DNA from: Lacinutrix sp. Bg11-31 | GTDB taxonomy: Bacteria > Bacteroidota > Bacteroidia > Flavobacteriales > Flavobacteriaceae | NCBI RefSeq assembly: GCF_002831665.1 | Contig: NZ_CP025118.1 | Coordinates: 2,666,001 to 2,730,000, forward strand | Direction of reading: 5' to 3' | DNA length: 64,000 nt | Part shown: one piece after another, positions 7,723-17,448 of the stretch | How positions within the stretch are numbered: position 1 is the first letter of the stretch | How the letters are laid out: each line of letters begins with the position of its first letter | Made by a program: the position numbers and the translations under genes | The notes under the pieces: generated by a model | The model's database searches: none | Told to the model about the DNA's origin: nothing | What the model saw: the letters and a program-made list of their open reading frames with translations, nothing else

Positions 7723-8271
7723 TTAAGCTTCCGGGTTTTTATCGCGAATACTTTTGTACAGCTTAAAACCCAACATAAGAAGCAGTCCTAAAACAAAAAC
7801 ACCAATGACACCAAAAATCCAATTAAAGGCACTCTTTAATAGTACTAAAAAGATAACTGCAAAAAGAATAAAAGTTGCTCCTTCGTTCCACAAACGCATA
7901 AAACCAGAGGTCTTTTTTACAATACCGTTTTGCAATTGTTTAAAGTAAACATGCGTTTGTAAGTGATAAATAATAAGTAAAACTACGAAACCTAGTTTTA
8001 CTTGCATCCAATCGTTTTGAATAAGATATGGATTTAAATAAAATAATGTTAAACCAAAAAATAGTGCTAATATAGCGGAAGGCCATGCGATAATAGTCCA
8101 TAAACGCTTTGCCATTAACTTTAATTGCTCTCCTAAAATTTCTTTGTCTGGCGACGGTTTGTGAGATGCTTCAATTTGATATACAAATAGTCTTGGAATG
8201 TAAAACAAACCAGCAAACCAAGTAATTACAAAAATAAGATGTAATGCTTTTATGTAATTATAGTATTCCAT
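7723..8271 (-). CDS. hemJ: Protoporphyrinogen IX oxidase HemJ
   Basis: A 182-residue integral membrane protein of the HemJ (UPF0093/CopD-like) family with four predicted membrane helices. It carries the family N-terminus with conserved histidine (Y-I-K-A-L-H-L-I-F-V-I-T-W-F-A-G-L-F-Y). HemJ oxidises protoporphyrinogen IX to protoporphyrin IX, the step before ferrochelatase. The gene begins two bases after the hemH stop, so the last two haem-pathway enzymes share an operon. The pathway context and the full family length make the call firm. Confidence 0.9.
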   Translation of the reverse strand: MEYYNYIKALHLIFVITWFAGLFYIPRLFVYQIEASHKPSPDKEILGEQLKLMAKRLWTIIAWPSAILALFFGLTLFYLNPYLIQNDWMQVKLGFVVLLIIYHLQTHVYFKQLQNGIVKKTSGFMRLWNEGATFILFAVIFLVLLKSAFNWIFGVIGVFVLGLLLMLGFKLYKSIRDKNPEA

Positions 8272-8273
8272 AA

Positions 8274-9302
8274 TTAAGCTTCAACAGTATCTTTAGACCA
8301 CTCGTTTATCCATTTTGCTAATAAAGAAACCCAAGCCTTATCGATATTTAAGCATGGTATTGTTGAAAATTCTTTCCCTCCCATTTCATGGAAAATTTCC
8401 TCACCTTCCATAGCAATCTCTTCTAAGGTTTCTAAACAATCGCTAACAAAAGCTGGTGTTGCAATAGCCATTGTTTTAATACCCTTTTTACCTAAACGCT
8501 CGATAGTTCTATCTGTATAGGGTTGTAACCAAGGATCGAAACCTAAACGCGATTGAAACGATGTAGAATACGTATCTGGCTCTAACTTTAAATACTCACC
8601 AACCAAACGTGTTACTTCTTTACATTGGTGACGATAGCAAAACTCATGAGCTTTACTTGCTGTTTCACAACAACTACCATCTATTTTGCAATGCGATTTT
8701 GTAATGTCGCTTTTACGAATATGTCGTTCTGGAACTCCATGATAAGAGAACAATAAGTGCTCGTATTCTTTATCTTTTAAATCATCCTTTATACTGTTTG
8801 CTAGAACAGAAATATATTCAGGATTGTTATAAAATGCAGGAAGTGAGTCTATTTTAAGGTTTGGAAAAAAATCAGCACGTATTTTTTCAGCTAAAACCAA
8901 AATAGTCTCGGTTGTTGCCATAGCAAATTGAGGGTATAATGGAATTAAAAACACTTCATCGCAACCTTTGTCTACCAATTCTTGCAACCCTTTTTTAATG
9001 GTCATACTTCCATAGCGCATAGCTAATGCTACAGGAAAATCTACTTGTTCTTGTACTTTTTCTTGTAAACGTTCAGACAATACAATTAATGGCGATCCTT
9101 CTTCCCACCATATTTTTTTATACGCAGCAGCAGATGCTTTAGGTCGTGTATTTAATATTATACCCTTTACAAGTAATGTTCTTGCCCAAAGCGGAACATC
9201 TATTACGCGTTCATCCATTAAAAATTCGCCTAAATATTTTTTAACGTCTTTGGGTTCTGGACTTTCTGGTGATCCTAAATTTACAAGTAATGCTCCTTTC
9301 AT
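8274..9302 (-). CDS. hemH: Ferrochelatase
   Basis: A 342-residue ferrochelatase that inserts Fe2+ into protoporphyrin IX, the final haem step. The N-terminal K-G-A-L-L-V-N-L-G-S-P motif is present, and the catalytic histidine is His188 in S-Y-H-G-V-P-E-R-H-I. The C-terminal block F-V-S-D-C-L-E-T-L-E-E-I carries the conserved acidic metal-route residues. Cysteines cluster at about residues 206-228 (C-K-I-D-G-S-C-C ... C-Y-R-H-Q-C), which deserves comparison with Fe-S-type ferrochelatases. First gene of the hemH-hemJ operon, behind a consensus promoter. Confidence 0.96.
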   Translation of the reverse strand: MKGALLVNLGSPESPEPKDVKKYLGEFLMDERVIDVPLWARTLLVKGIILNTRPKASAAAYKKIWWEEGSPLIVLSERLQEKVQEQVDFPVALAMRYGSMTIKKGLQELVDKGCDEVFLIPLYPQFAMATTETILVLAEKIRADFFPNLKIDSLPAFYNNPEYISVLANSIKDDLKDKEYEHLLFSYHGVPERHIRKSDITKSHCKIDGSCCETASKAHEFCYRHQCKEVTRLVGEYLKLEPDTYSTSFQSRLGFDPWLQPYTDRTIERLGKKGIKTMAIATPAFVSDCLETLEEIAMEGEEIFHEMGGKEFSTIPCLNIDKAWVSLLAKWINEWSKDTVEA

Positions 9303-9323
9303 TTATAGTCTCTATTATTTATG

Positions 9324-9355
9324 CAAAAATACAATACTATAAGATATTAAACCAA
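9324..9355 (-). promoter_or_regulatory. hemH promoter
   Basis: Read on the minus strand: TTG (9353-9355), a 21-base spacer, then TATTTTTG (9324-9331), an exact TAnnTTTG -7 box. The spacing is in the normal 17-23 range for Bacteroidota sigma-A promoters. The leader to the hemH ATG is only about 15 bases. Confidence 0.75.
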
Positions 9356-9455
9356 AGATTAAAACGTTGCATATGTTATAAACACGTTAAAGTTCTATAT
9401 TTTACTTGTAGTTTAAGTTAAATAAATATATTTATAGTTCATTTTATTTTCGTCT

Positions 9456-12400
9456 ATGCACAAGCACCTCATTATATTAGCTACATTTTTTTGTTTTTTG
9501 GGTTTCTCTCAAGAACAAGAACAGAGTTTGCTTTGGGAGATTTCTGGTAATGGTTTGCAAAAATCATCTTACATCTATGGCACAATGCACGTTAGTAAAA
9601 AGGTGGCTTTTAGACTAGACGATGTCTTTTTTGATGCTCTAGAAAAAAGCGAAACTATTGCGCTAGAAAGCGATCCTTCTACATGGCTAAATCACAGTTA
9701 TGAAACCGCAATTTTGTCTCCTCAAAACTCAAACGGCAATTATAGAGATGGTTTTTACTCGTCTAAATTTAGCTTAAAACATCCAAACGAATTATTAATT
9801 AGAAGTGCCATACGCCAAGACAATCGAATGCTTAACGGTTATTTGTATAGAAAAAGCTCACGTTCAGATAATTTTGAAGAAGAAACCTACCTCGATATGT
9901 TTATTTATCAAGCAGGTAAAAAGAAAAACAAACCTATTGTTAGTCTTGAAAATTTAGATGAAGCTGAATATTTAACCACTAAAGCAAGTACAAATGCTTA
10001 CAAGAAAAAAATAGATCCTTGGTTAACCGAAATTTATGAAAAGGAAAGCCCCTATTTATTACAAGAAAACACGTATCGTGAACGAAATTTAGCACTTTTA
10101 GATTCTATTGGAGAAGCATCTAATACACAGTATTTTAGAGAAAACATGCTTTATATTCGAAACGATAATATGGTAACCGTTTTAGATAGTATTATGCAAA
10201 ATCAAACAGTTTTTGCTGGTGTTGGAGCAGCACATTTACCTGGAGAACGTGGTATGCTAAAATCGCTTAGAGATAAAGGTTATACTGTAAAAACGTTATT
10301 GAGTGAACAAACCCAGAACGGACAAACAAAAAAACAATCTATAGAAGATTTTATTGCGCCTCCAGTTTTAAAAAAACACACTACTGCAGATGGTTTTTTA
10401 ACAATAAAAAGCTTTAGCGATTTAAAAGATTTTTTTTATAATGGTCAAAAATTTTCTATATCACCAGACATGACTAATGGTGCTTTTGTAACTATTAGTA
10501 GGTTTAATTTATTCGATTTTTTGCCAAGTGAAGATGAAATTACCTTAGACCGTTTGGAAAACTTTCTGTTCGAGGATATTCCTGGAGATATTATTTCAAA
10601 AGAAAAAATAACCACTCCTTTTCCTGGTTTAAGTATTTTAAATAAAACAAAAAAAGACGACTACCAAAAGTACCATATCTATAAAACACCTTTAGAAATT
10701 ATTATTATAAAATTTGGAGGTCCTAAAAACTATGTTTTAAATTATGAAAAAGAAGTTTTCGAATCTATTAACTTTAAAATGCCCTCTAAAACTATAGAGA
10801 TATTTAAATCTCCTTATGGTAAATATGAAGTGCTTTTACCTAAATTTAACACGCAGGACAATCTTAAAAATGCTGGTAATAAATTAATTCAAGCCAATAT
10901 TGGTGATGATTTCTATTTCCTAAAAGAATCTGTAAACCAAGATACTTTTTATATTGAAGAAGATGAGTTTGAAGCCAAGTACATAACCGAAAGTTTTTTT
11001 AAGGACTTAAAAATTGAAAACAGCGTGTCTGGTAATTTTAATAATGGAACTTATAAAAGTTACGAAGCTGTTGCTAAATTCGATTCGGTTTCAGATAGGG
11101 AAATTCATCTAAAAACCATTGTAAAGGATGGTAGTTATTACTTATTGGGTTATTCTGGCAAGGAACAAAAGAAAGCTACAGCCTTTTTTAATTCTTTTAA
11201 ATTTAATAAAACTAAACACAATGGATTTGAAAAAAAAACAGATACATCGCTTCATTTTACAGTGCTAACAAACACAAAACCTGTAATTTCAAACTACAAT
11301 CGCTATAATAAAAAGAAGAAAAAAGACTACGAAGCACAAACCAAACAAGCTAGTTATTACTCTAAAGCTAACGAGCAGGTTTTTGTAATTAGAACAAAGT
11401 TTCACGATCTGCAAATGTATACCAACATTGATAGTTTGTGGCAGGAATTAGACGATTCAAGATTGCCAAAATATAAAAGTAATGATGATCGACCATTTAA
11501 TATTGAAAATAAGAAAAAAACAAAAAAAGACGACACCTATACTTACAGTTATACATTATCAGATTCGCTTAGTGTAAAAGCCATAAAAGTGAAGCATATT
11601 GTGAAAAAAGGAGTCTTATTTACTATTAAATCTTTAAACGATTCTAAAAACAAACCATCTCCTTTTATCACAAACTTTTACGAGACATTTAAACCCATAG
11701 ATACAATTATGGGGGAAACTATTTTTAAAGATAAAACCCAACTTTTTTTTGAAGCACTAAAAAAAGACGACAGTATTGTTATGAATACTTACGATTTATT
11801 AAAATTTAATAAATCGCACTCCAATACTATTATGGATCTGGTTAAAAATTTCGAATTTCCAGAAAATAAAGAAAACATAAAAACGAATTTAATTAGCGAG
11901 CTTATTGAATTAGACGACACTAAAGTACTACCTTTTTTAAAGGATTTATATGTAGACTCTTATTCTAATCCTAAAATTCAAACTACCATTTTAAAGGCAC
12001 TTTTAAACAAAAAAAATAAAAAATACCACAAAGATGTCTTAGTTTTAATGCAGAAGGATTTACCAATAGAACAGTACGCAGTGCAATCTCTTTTCTACAC
12101 TTACAAAGACTCTTTAGAACTCAAAAAATATTTATTCCCAAAGCTTTTAGAATATACAAATGTTCAAGAATACAAAGAACCTATTTATAATTTATTAGCG
12201 CGATTAAAAGACAGTAGTATTATAAAACCTAAAGTCTATAAAAAGTATAAAAAGTCGATTATTAATGATGGAAAAATTGAAATTAAACGCAGTTTAAGCA
12301 AGAAATCTGTATACAGCTCTAGGAACAACACTCTATATAGTTATGTGAAGTTAATTTTTCCTTTTAGAAAAGAATCTGCTGCCAAAGCTTTTTTCGATAA

Positions 12401-12929
12401 ATTACTAGACAGTGAAAACGCAAAAGCGCTAACAACCTACTATGCTTTATTAGAAAATGCAAAAGAGGAAATCCCTGTAAAGCTTAAAAACAAAACTATA
12501 GACGACTATAGAAACCAAGCTGTTTTAGTAAACACACTCTATGCTTTAAATCTTAAAAAGCCGTACTTAACTCAAGAAATTACACAGTTAAAATATGCTA
12601 AATCGTATTTATTTAGCAATGTGAAAATTGAAACAGGAAGAGATTCTATTTCTTTTTTAGTTAAAAAACCTTTTAAAACAGACAGTGACAAAAAAGGAAC
12701 CATCTACTTTTTTAAACTCGATACTAAAAACGATTATGGAGATTCTAAAAAGCTTTTTTATGCTGCTTTTTTAGACCACAAAAAACAAAAGGAATTAGTT
12801 ACAAATGTTTACTACCAATCAGGTTATAATGGCAATTATATGGATGAAAATGAGAAGGAAGATGAGTTAATCGAGGAGGTTTTAGACTTAGTGAAATATA
12901 AAACGAGAAAACGTATTAGTGAGAGATAG
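9456..12929 (+). CDS. TraB/GumN-domain protein with long C-terminal extension
   Basis: A 1157-residue exported protein, far longer than the ~300-residue family norm. A signal peptide (residues 1-18, ending F-S-Q) is followed by a TraB/GumN domain to about residue 285, with G-T-M-H at 42-45 and the second conserved motif G-V-G-A-A-H-L-P-G-E-R-G near 254-265, the paired metal-site motifs of this putative metalloprotease family. The middle part (about 310-770) holds three related modules, each ending in a Y/F-E-S/T-F/I-x-F-type strand. The C-terminal ~350 residues look alpha-helical with HEAT-like repeats. A poor -7-like box (TATTTTCG) lies just before the ATG. Proteolytic activity is inferred from the family only. 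Confidence 0.85.
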   Translation: MHKHLIILATFFCFLGFSQEQEQSLLWEISGNGLQKSSYIYGTMHVSKKVAFRLDDVFFDALEKSETIALESDPSTWLNHSYETAILSPQNSNGNYRDGFYSSKFSLKHPNELLIRSAIRQDNRMLNGYLYRKSSRSDNFEEETYLDMFIYQAGKKKNKPIVSLENLDEAEYLTTKASTNAYKKKIDPWLTEIYEKESPYLLQENTYRERNLALLDSIGEASNTQYFRENMLYIRNDNMVTVLDSIMQNQTVFAGVGAAHLPGERGMLKSLRDKGYTVKTLLSEQTQNGQTKKQSIEDFIAPPVLKKHTTADGFLTIKSFSDLKDFFYNGQKFSISPDMTNGAFVTISRFNLFDFLPSEDEITLDRLENFLFEDIPGDIISKEKITTPFPGLSILNKTKKDDYQKYHIYKTPLEIIIIKFGGPKNYVLNYEKEVFESINFKMPSKTIEIFKSPYGKYEVLLPKFNTQDNLKNAGNKLIQANIGDDFYFLKESVNQDTFYIEEDEFEAKYITESFFKDLKIENSVSGNFNNGTYKSYEAVAKFDSVSDREIHLKTIVKDGSYYLLGYSGKEQKKATAFFNSFKFNKTKHNGFEKKTDTSLHFTVLTNTKPVISNYNRYNKKKKKDYEAQTKQASYYSKANEQVFVIRTKFHDLQMYTNIDSLWQELDDSRLPKYKSNDDRPFNIENKKKTKKDDTYTYSYTLSDSLSVKAIKVKHIVKKGVLFTIKSLNDSKNKPSPFITNFYETFKPIDTIMGETIFKDKTQLFFEALKKDDSIVMNTYDLLKFNKSHSNTIMDLVKNFEFPENKENIKTNLISELIELDDTKVLPFLKDLYVDSYSNPKIQTTILKALLNKKNKKYHKDVLVLMQKDLPIEQYAVQSLFYTYKDSLELKKYLFPKLLEYTNVQEYKEPIYNLLARLKDSSIIKPKVYKKYKKSIINDGKIEIKRSLSKKSVYSSRNNTLYSYVKLIFPFRKESAAKAFFDKLLDSENAKALTTYYALLENAKEEIPVKLKNKTIDDYRNQAVLVNTLYALNLKKPYLTQEITQLKYAKSYLFSNVKIETGRDSISFLVKKPFKTDSDKKGTIYFFKLDTKNDYGDSKKLFYAAFLDHKKQKELVTNVYYQSGYNGNYMDENEKEDELIEEVLDLVKYKTRKRISER

Positions 12930-12937
12930 CAAATAAT

Positions 12938-13513
12938 TTGAAAGCCTCAAAAACATACTTAAAAGGACAATCGGTATTCATTATTTCTATAATTGTAATA
13001 CTACTAACTATTCTTATCGTTTATTTAAACGGTGAAAATCATGACCGGTCTATTACTTCAAACTTTTATATTTCGTTAGCTATAATTGGATCTTCTCTAT
13101 TTCTATTTATGACTTATGGCCTTTACAAAGGAATTAGTTTAAAAGATAATTTTCCAAATTTTAAAAATTATGAAGTTGGAAATTACATTTCCTCTTCTGG
13201 AGATATGCCAGACCTTCCGTTTTTTGAAGGAGGAGATGGAATAGGTGGGTTTATAATATCATTTTTAGTTTGGATAGGAATGACAATATTAATTTTTTTA
13301 TTGCTTATTCTAATAGAAATAGCATTTTGGTTTTCTATTTTTATAGTAATTATGATGCTTTATTGGTTGTTTTTTAGAGCATTAAAATTAGTCTTTAGAA
13401 AATCAAAAACAACTCAAGGAGATATTGGAATTTCGGCCCTTTACTCTTTAGGATATACTATATTGTATTTAGGCTGGATATTTGTAATCGTATTTTTAGT
13501 AAAAAAAATTTAA
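12938..13513 (+). CDS. Hypothetical membrane protein
   Basis: A 191-residue protein with about four to five hydrophobic segments: near residues 11-30, 42-60, 103-150 (two helices) and 167-188. The middle hydrophilic loop contains an acidic, glycine-rich stretch (F-F-E-G-G-D-G-I-G-G). No family is recognised. The start is a TTG at 12938; no in-frame ATG lies before the second membrane segment, so TTG is the best start. It follows the TraB fusion by eight bases and probably shares its transcript. Its stop overlaps that of the convergent AraC gene by four bases. Confidence 0.65.
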   Translation: MKASKTYLKGQSVFIISIIVILLTILIVYLNGENHDRSITSNFYISLAIIGSSLFLFMTYGLYKGISLKDNFPNFKNYEVGNYISSSGDMPDLPFFEGGDGIGGFIISFLVWIGMTILIFLLLILIEIAFWFSIFIVIMMLYWLFFRALKLVFRKSKTTQGDIGISALYSLGYTILYLGWIFVIVFLVKKI

Positions 13514-14412
13514 CCAACAGACTGCACATATTTCTTAGGCGTTGTTCCATACTTCTTCTTAAAAGCAGCAATAAAATGACTAGAAGTACTATATCCAACT
13601 TTTAAACCAACCTCATTAACATTATGAACACCAGACTCTAATAATTTCCTCGAAAACTCCATTTTATAATCTAACAAGAAGCTAAATACAGAATCCCCAT
13701 AAATTTGTTTAAAACCTTCTTTTAGTTTTTTAAGCGTTAACCCAATTTCGTCTGCTAACTCTTGTAAACTTGGTGGCTCTGCCATTCTCGAAATAACGAT
13801 ATCTTTAGCTTTTCTAATTTTTAAAACGTTAGATTCATCCACTAAAAATGGACATTGTTCAATATCTGCATCTTCATTTCTATTAAAATATAAGCTCAAC
13901 ACTTCGTAAGCTTTTGCTTTAAAATAGATGTTTTTAATTGAAGCGTTTAAATTATAATTTACCAACTGGTTTAATGCTATTGCCATAGAAGGTGAAATTT
14001 TTCCGTCTTTATAATATTTTTTATCGCGATTATCTTCACTTAAAAAAGTAATATAATCTGCTTCCTGAGAAAACAAGCCATGAAATTTTTTAATTGAAAT
14101 TAGCACAGAAACTAACCAAGAATTAGGTTTCACCTCTAAATGTATTGGCAAATCGCGTTCAGGATTATATAGTAAAAGTGACGTTTCTTCGGCTACATTT
14201 AATTTATAATTACCATTATTAAACAGAAACTGACTCTCACCTTTTATACAAAAATGAAACTGAATAAAGCTACTATCTATTTCTCGTTCAATAACCTTAA
14301 CCTCCTGTGTATCATTTTGATGTGTTAAAATATAAACACCATCATCAGCACGTATTTCAACAAAAAAACTTTTAGCGATACTTTTGTCTGTTTTATTTTC
14401 CGAATGTAGCAT
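13510..14412 (-). CDS. AraC-family transcriptional regulator next to hemA
   Basis: A 300-residue regulator. Residues 1-190 form an unrecognised sensor part with I-Q-F-H-F-C-I-K-G and similar beta strands. Residues ~200-300 form the AraC helix-turn-helix pair (L-Q-E-L-A-D-E-I-G-L-T; V-G-L-K-V-G-Y-S-T-S-S-H-F-I-A-A-F-K-K-K-Y-G), ending T-P-K-K-Y-V. It is transcribed divergently from hemA with a 176-base gap, so it may sense iron, haem or a redox cue and control hemA; this is inference from position. A -7-like TATATTTG for this gene lies on the minus strand at 14467-14474. Confidence 0.88.
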   Translation of the reverse strand: MLHSENKTDKSIAKSFFVEIRADDGVYILTHQNDTQEVKVIEREIDSSFIQFHFCIKGESQFLFNNGNYKLNVAEETSLLLYNPERDLPIHLEVKPNSWLVSVLISIKKFHGLFSQEADYITFLSEDNRDKKYYKDGKISPSMAIALNQLVNYNLNASIKNIYFKAKAYEVLSLYFNRNEDADIEQCPFLVDESNVLKIRKAKDIVISRMAEPPSLQELADEIGLTLKKLKEGFKQIYGDSVFSFLLDYKMEFSRKLLESGVHNVNEVGLKVGYSTSSHFIAAFKKKYGTTPKKYVQSVG

Positions 14413-14544
14413 AACTCTATTTAGATTTGTTCTAAACTACAAAACAATTAACGCTTGTAGCATTAGCAAATATAGTGCTTTTCATAATTTTAATTAAAAA
14501 ACAACGCAAAAAAACCACAAGCGACACTATTAGTTCTTTTAGCG

Positions 14545-14576
14545 TTGTTTTCTACCATACTGAGTTGGTATTTTTG
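14545..14576 (+). promoter_or_regulatory. hemA promoter
   Basis: TTG at 14545-14547, a 21-base spacer and TATTTTTG at 14569-14576, an exact TAnnTTTG -7 box. It ends 12 bases before the ATG at 14589, so the leader is very short. The reading frame is open further upstream, but a start before this promoter would not be on the transcript, which decides the hemA start. Confidence 0.75.
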
Positions 14577-14588
14577 CTATCGAAGATT

Positions 14589-15848
14589 ATGAAACAATAT
14601 AACATTTCAAGAAGTACTACGTTTTACGCCATTGGCTTGAGCTACAAAAAAGCTGATGCCAAAATTCGTGGTAATTTTAGTTTAAGCGAAGAAGCGAAGT
14701 TAAACTTGCTAGATCAAGCAAAAACCAATGGTATTGAAAGCTTAATAGTGACTTCTACTTGTAATAGAACCGAAATTTTCGGTTTTGCAGAACACCCATT
14801 TCAACTTATTCAATTACTTTGTGACAACACAAAAGGAACCGTTGAAGAGTTTCAAAAAGTGGCTTATGTTTATAAAAATAAAGACGCTATTTCTCATATG
14901 TTTCGTGTTGGTTCTGGTTTAGATAGTCAAATTCTAGGTGATTTCGAGATTATTAGTCAATTAAAAACTGCCGCAAGAATTTCTAAAAAACACGATTTAC
15001 TTAATCATTTTATAGAGAGATTAGTAAATGCCGTTATTCAAGCAAGTAAGCGTATAAAAACAGAAACAGATATTTCATCTGGTGCAACATCTGTATCTTT
15101 TGCTTCTGTACAATACATAATGAAGCATGTTGAGAATGTTACAAACAAAAATATTCTACTTTTTGGAACCGGAAAAATAGGCAGAAATACTTGTGAGAAT
15201 CTAGTTAAACATACCAAAAATGAGCATATAACTTTAGTTAACAGAACTAAAGATAAAGCTGAAGCCATTGCAGGAAAATTTAATTTAATTGTAAAAGATT
15301 ACGCGAATCTTCAGGAAGAAATTAATGCTTCAGATATTTTAATTGTTGCAACAGGAGCTCAAAATCCTACAATCGACAAACATATTATTCAGTCTAAAAA
15401 AGAATTGTTGATCTTAGATTTATCAATTCCGAAGAATGTAAACGAAAACGTTCAAGAATTAAGTAACGTTAAACTTATACATTTAGATGATTTATCGCAA
15501 ATTACCGATGAAACATTAGAAAACAGAAAACAACATATTCCATTAGCCGAAACTATTATTCAAGAAGTAAATACTGAATTTAATAGCTGGTTAGAAACTA
15601 GAAAATTCGCACCTACAATAAAAGCGTTAAAAACAAAATTACAATCGTTTAAAACAGCTGAATTAGATACACAACGTAAAAAAATCGCAAATTTTAACGA
15701 AGAACAAGCTGAGTTAATTAGTAATAAACTCATTCAAAAAATAACAAATCACTTCGCTCATCATTTAAAAGACGAAGCAATTTCTACAAACGATAGCCTG
15801 GAACTTATTCAAAAAGTGTTTCAGTTAGAACCAATAAAAAATGTCTAG
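14589..15848 (+). CDS. hemA: Glutamyl-tRNA reductase
   Basis: A 419-residue enzyme that reduces glutamyl-tRNA(Glu) to glutamate-1-semialdehyde, the committed step of C5-pathway tetrapyrrole synthesis. The catalytic Cys58 is in T-S-T-C-N-R-T-E, followed by G-S-G-L-D-S-Q-I-L-G-D and the NADPH-fold motif L-L-F-G-T-G-K-I-G-R-N; the C-terminal dimerisation helices are complete. The frame is open from 14475, but the extra 38 residues are not family-like and span the promoter, so ATG 14589 is chosen. It overlaps hemCD by eight bases, so translation is coupled. Confidence 0.96.
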   Translation: MKQYNISRSTTFYAIGLSYKKADAKIRGNFSLSEEAKLNLLDQAKTNGIESLIVTSTCNRTEIFGFAEHPFQLIQLLCDNTKGTVEEFQKVAYVYKNKDAISHMFRVGSGLDSQILGDFEIISQLKTAARISKKHDLLNHFIERLVNAVIQASKRIKTETDISSGATSVSFASVQYIMKHVENVTNKNILLFGTGKIGRNTCENLVKHTKNEHITLVNRTKDKAEAIAGKFNLIVKDYANLQEEINASDILIVATGAQNPTIDKHIIQSKKELLILDLSIPKNVNENVQELSNVKLIHLDDLSQITDETLENRKQHIPLAETIIQEVNTEFNSWLETRKFAPTIKALKTKLQSFKTAELDTQRKKIANFNEEQAELISNKLIQKITNHFAHHLKDEAISTNDSLELIQKVFQLEPIKNV

Positions 15849-17424
15849 AATAATAAGAATTGGAACTCGCGATAGTGAGTTAGCGCTTTATCAAGCCAGA
15901 GCTGTAAGACAACAATTAGTGCAACTAGGCCATAAAGCAGTACTTGTTCCTATAAAATCCACTGGTGATTTAGTTTTAGACAAGCCACTTTACGAGCTTG
16001 GTATTACTGGAATATTTACAAGAACTTTAGACATTGCTATGTTAAATGGTGACATTGATATTGCTGTACATTCTTTAAAAGATGTACCAACCGTTTTACC
16101 AAAAGGCATTGTACAAGCTGCTGTTATGAAACGTGGTAACGTGCGTGATACTATAGTTTTTAAAGGTACCGAAGAGTTTTTAGGTGGGCCTGAAGCAGTA
16201 ATTGCTACTAGTAGTTTACGTAGAAAAGCACAATGGCTTAATCGCTACCCAACACATACTATCGTAGATATTCGCGGAAATGTAAATACACGTTTAGAAA
16301 AATTAGACACTAGTGAGGATTGGGATGCTGCTATTTTTGCTGCAGCTGGACTTGGACGTTTAGATGTACGACCAGAAACAGCAGATAATTTAGAATGGAT
16401 GGTTCCTGCTCCTGGACAAGGTGCAATTATGACAACTGCTCTAGAAGAAGACGAAGAGCTTTTAGTAATTTTAGCTGAAATTAATGATGAAGAGACAGAA
16501 ATTTGCACGCAAATAGAACGCGAATTTTTAAACCGATTAGAAGGTGGTTGTACTGCTCCTATTGGTGCTTTGTGTTATATAAAAGATGAAGAAGTAAACT
16601 TCGAAGGTATTTTATTAAGCCCAAATGGAACTAAAAAAATTACCGTAGAACGTGTAAAAGCGCTTGGAGAACATAGAGATATTGCAGAGTGGTGTGCAAA
16701 CTACGTAATAGACAAAGGTGGCAAACGCTTAATGGATGCTATGAAGCAAACTAGCAAACCAACAAATGTTTACTCTACTAAATCTTTTACAGAAGATCAA
16801 CGTTTGTTGTTTCATGAAAAAGTGAATCCTGATAGTAGTGATTTTGTAAAAATCAACTTAAATAGAATTGCACCAAGATTCTTAAAAAGCGAAATTGAAA
16901 ACGTAGTAATAACAAGTAAAAATGCTGTTGAAGCATTGCTTACTAATTTTTCTGCAATAGAGCTACAATTTAAAAACATCTACTGTGTTGGTCGTCGTAC
17001 AAAACGCATGATAGAGAGAAGAATTGGCGAAGTAAAACATAGCGAAAACAATGCTAAAAAATTAGCAGAACACTTAATTGAGTTTATGGATGGTAGTGAG
17101 ATTACATATTTTTGTAGCGATTTAAGATTAGACGATTTACCAACTGTTCTTAAAGAAAACAACATAGACGTTAAAGAAATTGAAGCTTACCAAACAAAAT
17201 TAGACAGCATTAAGGTTGATAGTTCTGTAGAAGGTCTTATGTTTTATAGTCCATCAACAGTAAAAAGTTATAAGCAAGAAAACAACGCTGAAGACAAAAC
17301 CATTGCTTTTTGCATTGGAGAATCGACAGCAAAGGAAGCTAGTAAGTATTTTAAAGATATTAGAATTGCAAAAGTACCAACTGTAGAAAGTGTTATTGAG
17401 TTGGTTAATGAGCATTATGTTTAG
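15841..17424 (+). CDS. hemC: Hydroxymethylbilane synthase / uroporphyrinogen-III synthase fusion
   Basis: A 527-residue fusion of two consecutive haem enzymes. Residues 1 to ~305 are HemC: I-R-I-G-T-R-D-S-E-L-A at the N-terminus, the H-S-L-K-D-V-P-T loop, and the dipyrromethane-binding cysteine in L-E-G-G-C-T-A-P-I-G near residue 237. Residues ~310-527 fit HemD by size and fold pattern, with S-K-N-A-V-E-A-L and F-Y-S-P-S-T-V-K-S as the usual weakly conserved motifs. HemC makes hydroxymethylbilane and HemD closes it to uroporphyrinogen III, so fusion would pass the unstable intermediate directly. It overlaps hemA by eight bases, and a tRNA-Ser gene follows 24 bases after the stop. Confidence 0.94.
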   Translation: MSRIIRIGTRDSELALYQARAVRQQLVQLGHKAVLVPIKSTGDLVLDKPLYELGITGIFTRTLDIAMLNGDIDIAVHSLKDVPTVLPKGIVQAAVMKRGNVRDTIVFKGTEEFLGGPEAVIATSSLRRKAQWLNRYPTHTIVDIRGNVNTRLEKLDTSEDWDAAIFAAAGLGRLDVRPETADNLEWMVPAPGQGAIMTTALEEDEELLVILAEINDEETEICTQIEREFLNRLEGGCTAPIGALCYIKDEEVNFEGILLSPNGTKKITVERVKALGEHRDIAEWCANYVIDKGGKRLMDAMKQTSKPTNVYSTKSFTEDQRLLFHEKVNPDSSDFVKINLNRIAPRFLKSEIENVVITSKNAVEALLTNFSAIELQFKNIYCVGRRTKRMIERRIGEVKHSENNAKKLAEHLIEFMDGSEITYFCSDLRLDDLPTVLKENNIDVKEIEAYQTKLDSIKVDSSVEGLMFYSPSTVKSYKQENNAEDKTIAFCIGESTAKEASKYFKDIRIAKVPTVESVIELVNEHYV

Positions 17425-17448
17425 CAATTATTAGCCTAATAGATTAAT

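Noticed and set aside
14475..14588. N-terminal extension of HemA of 38 residues
   Set aside because: It spans a consensus promoter and does not resemble HemA N-termini.
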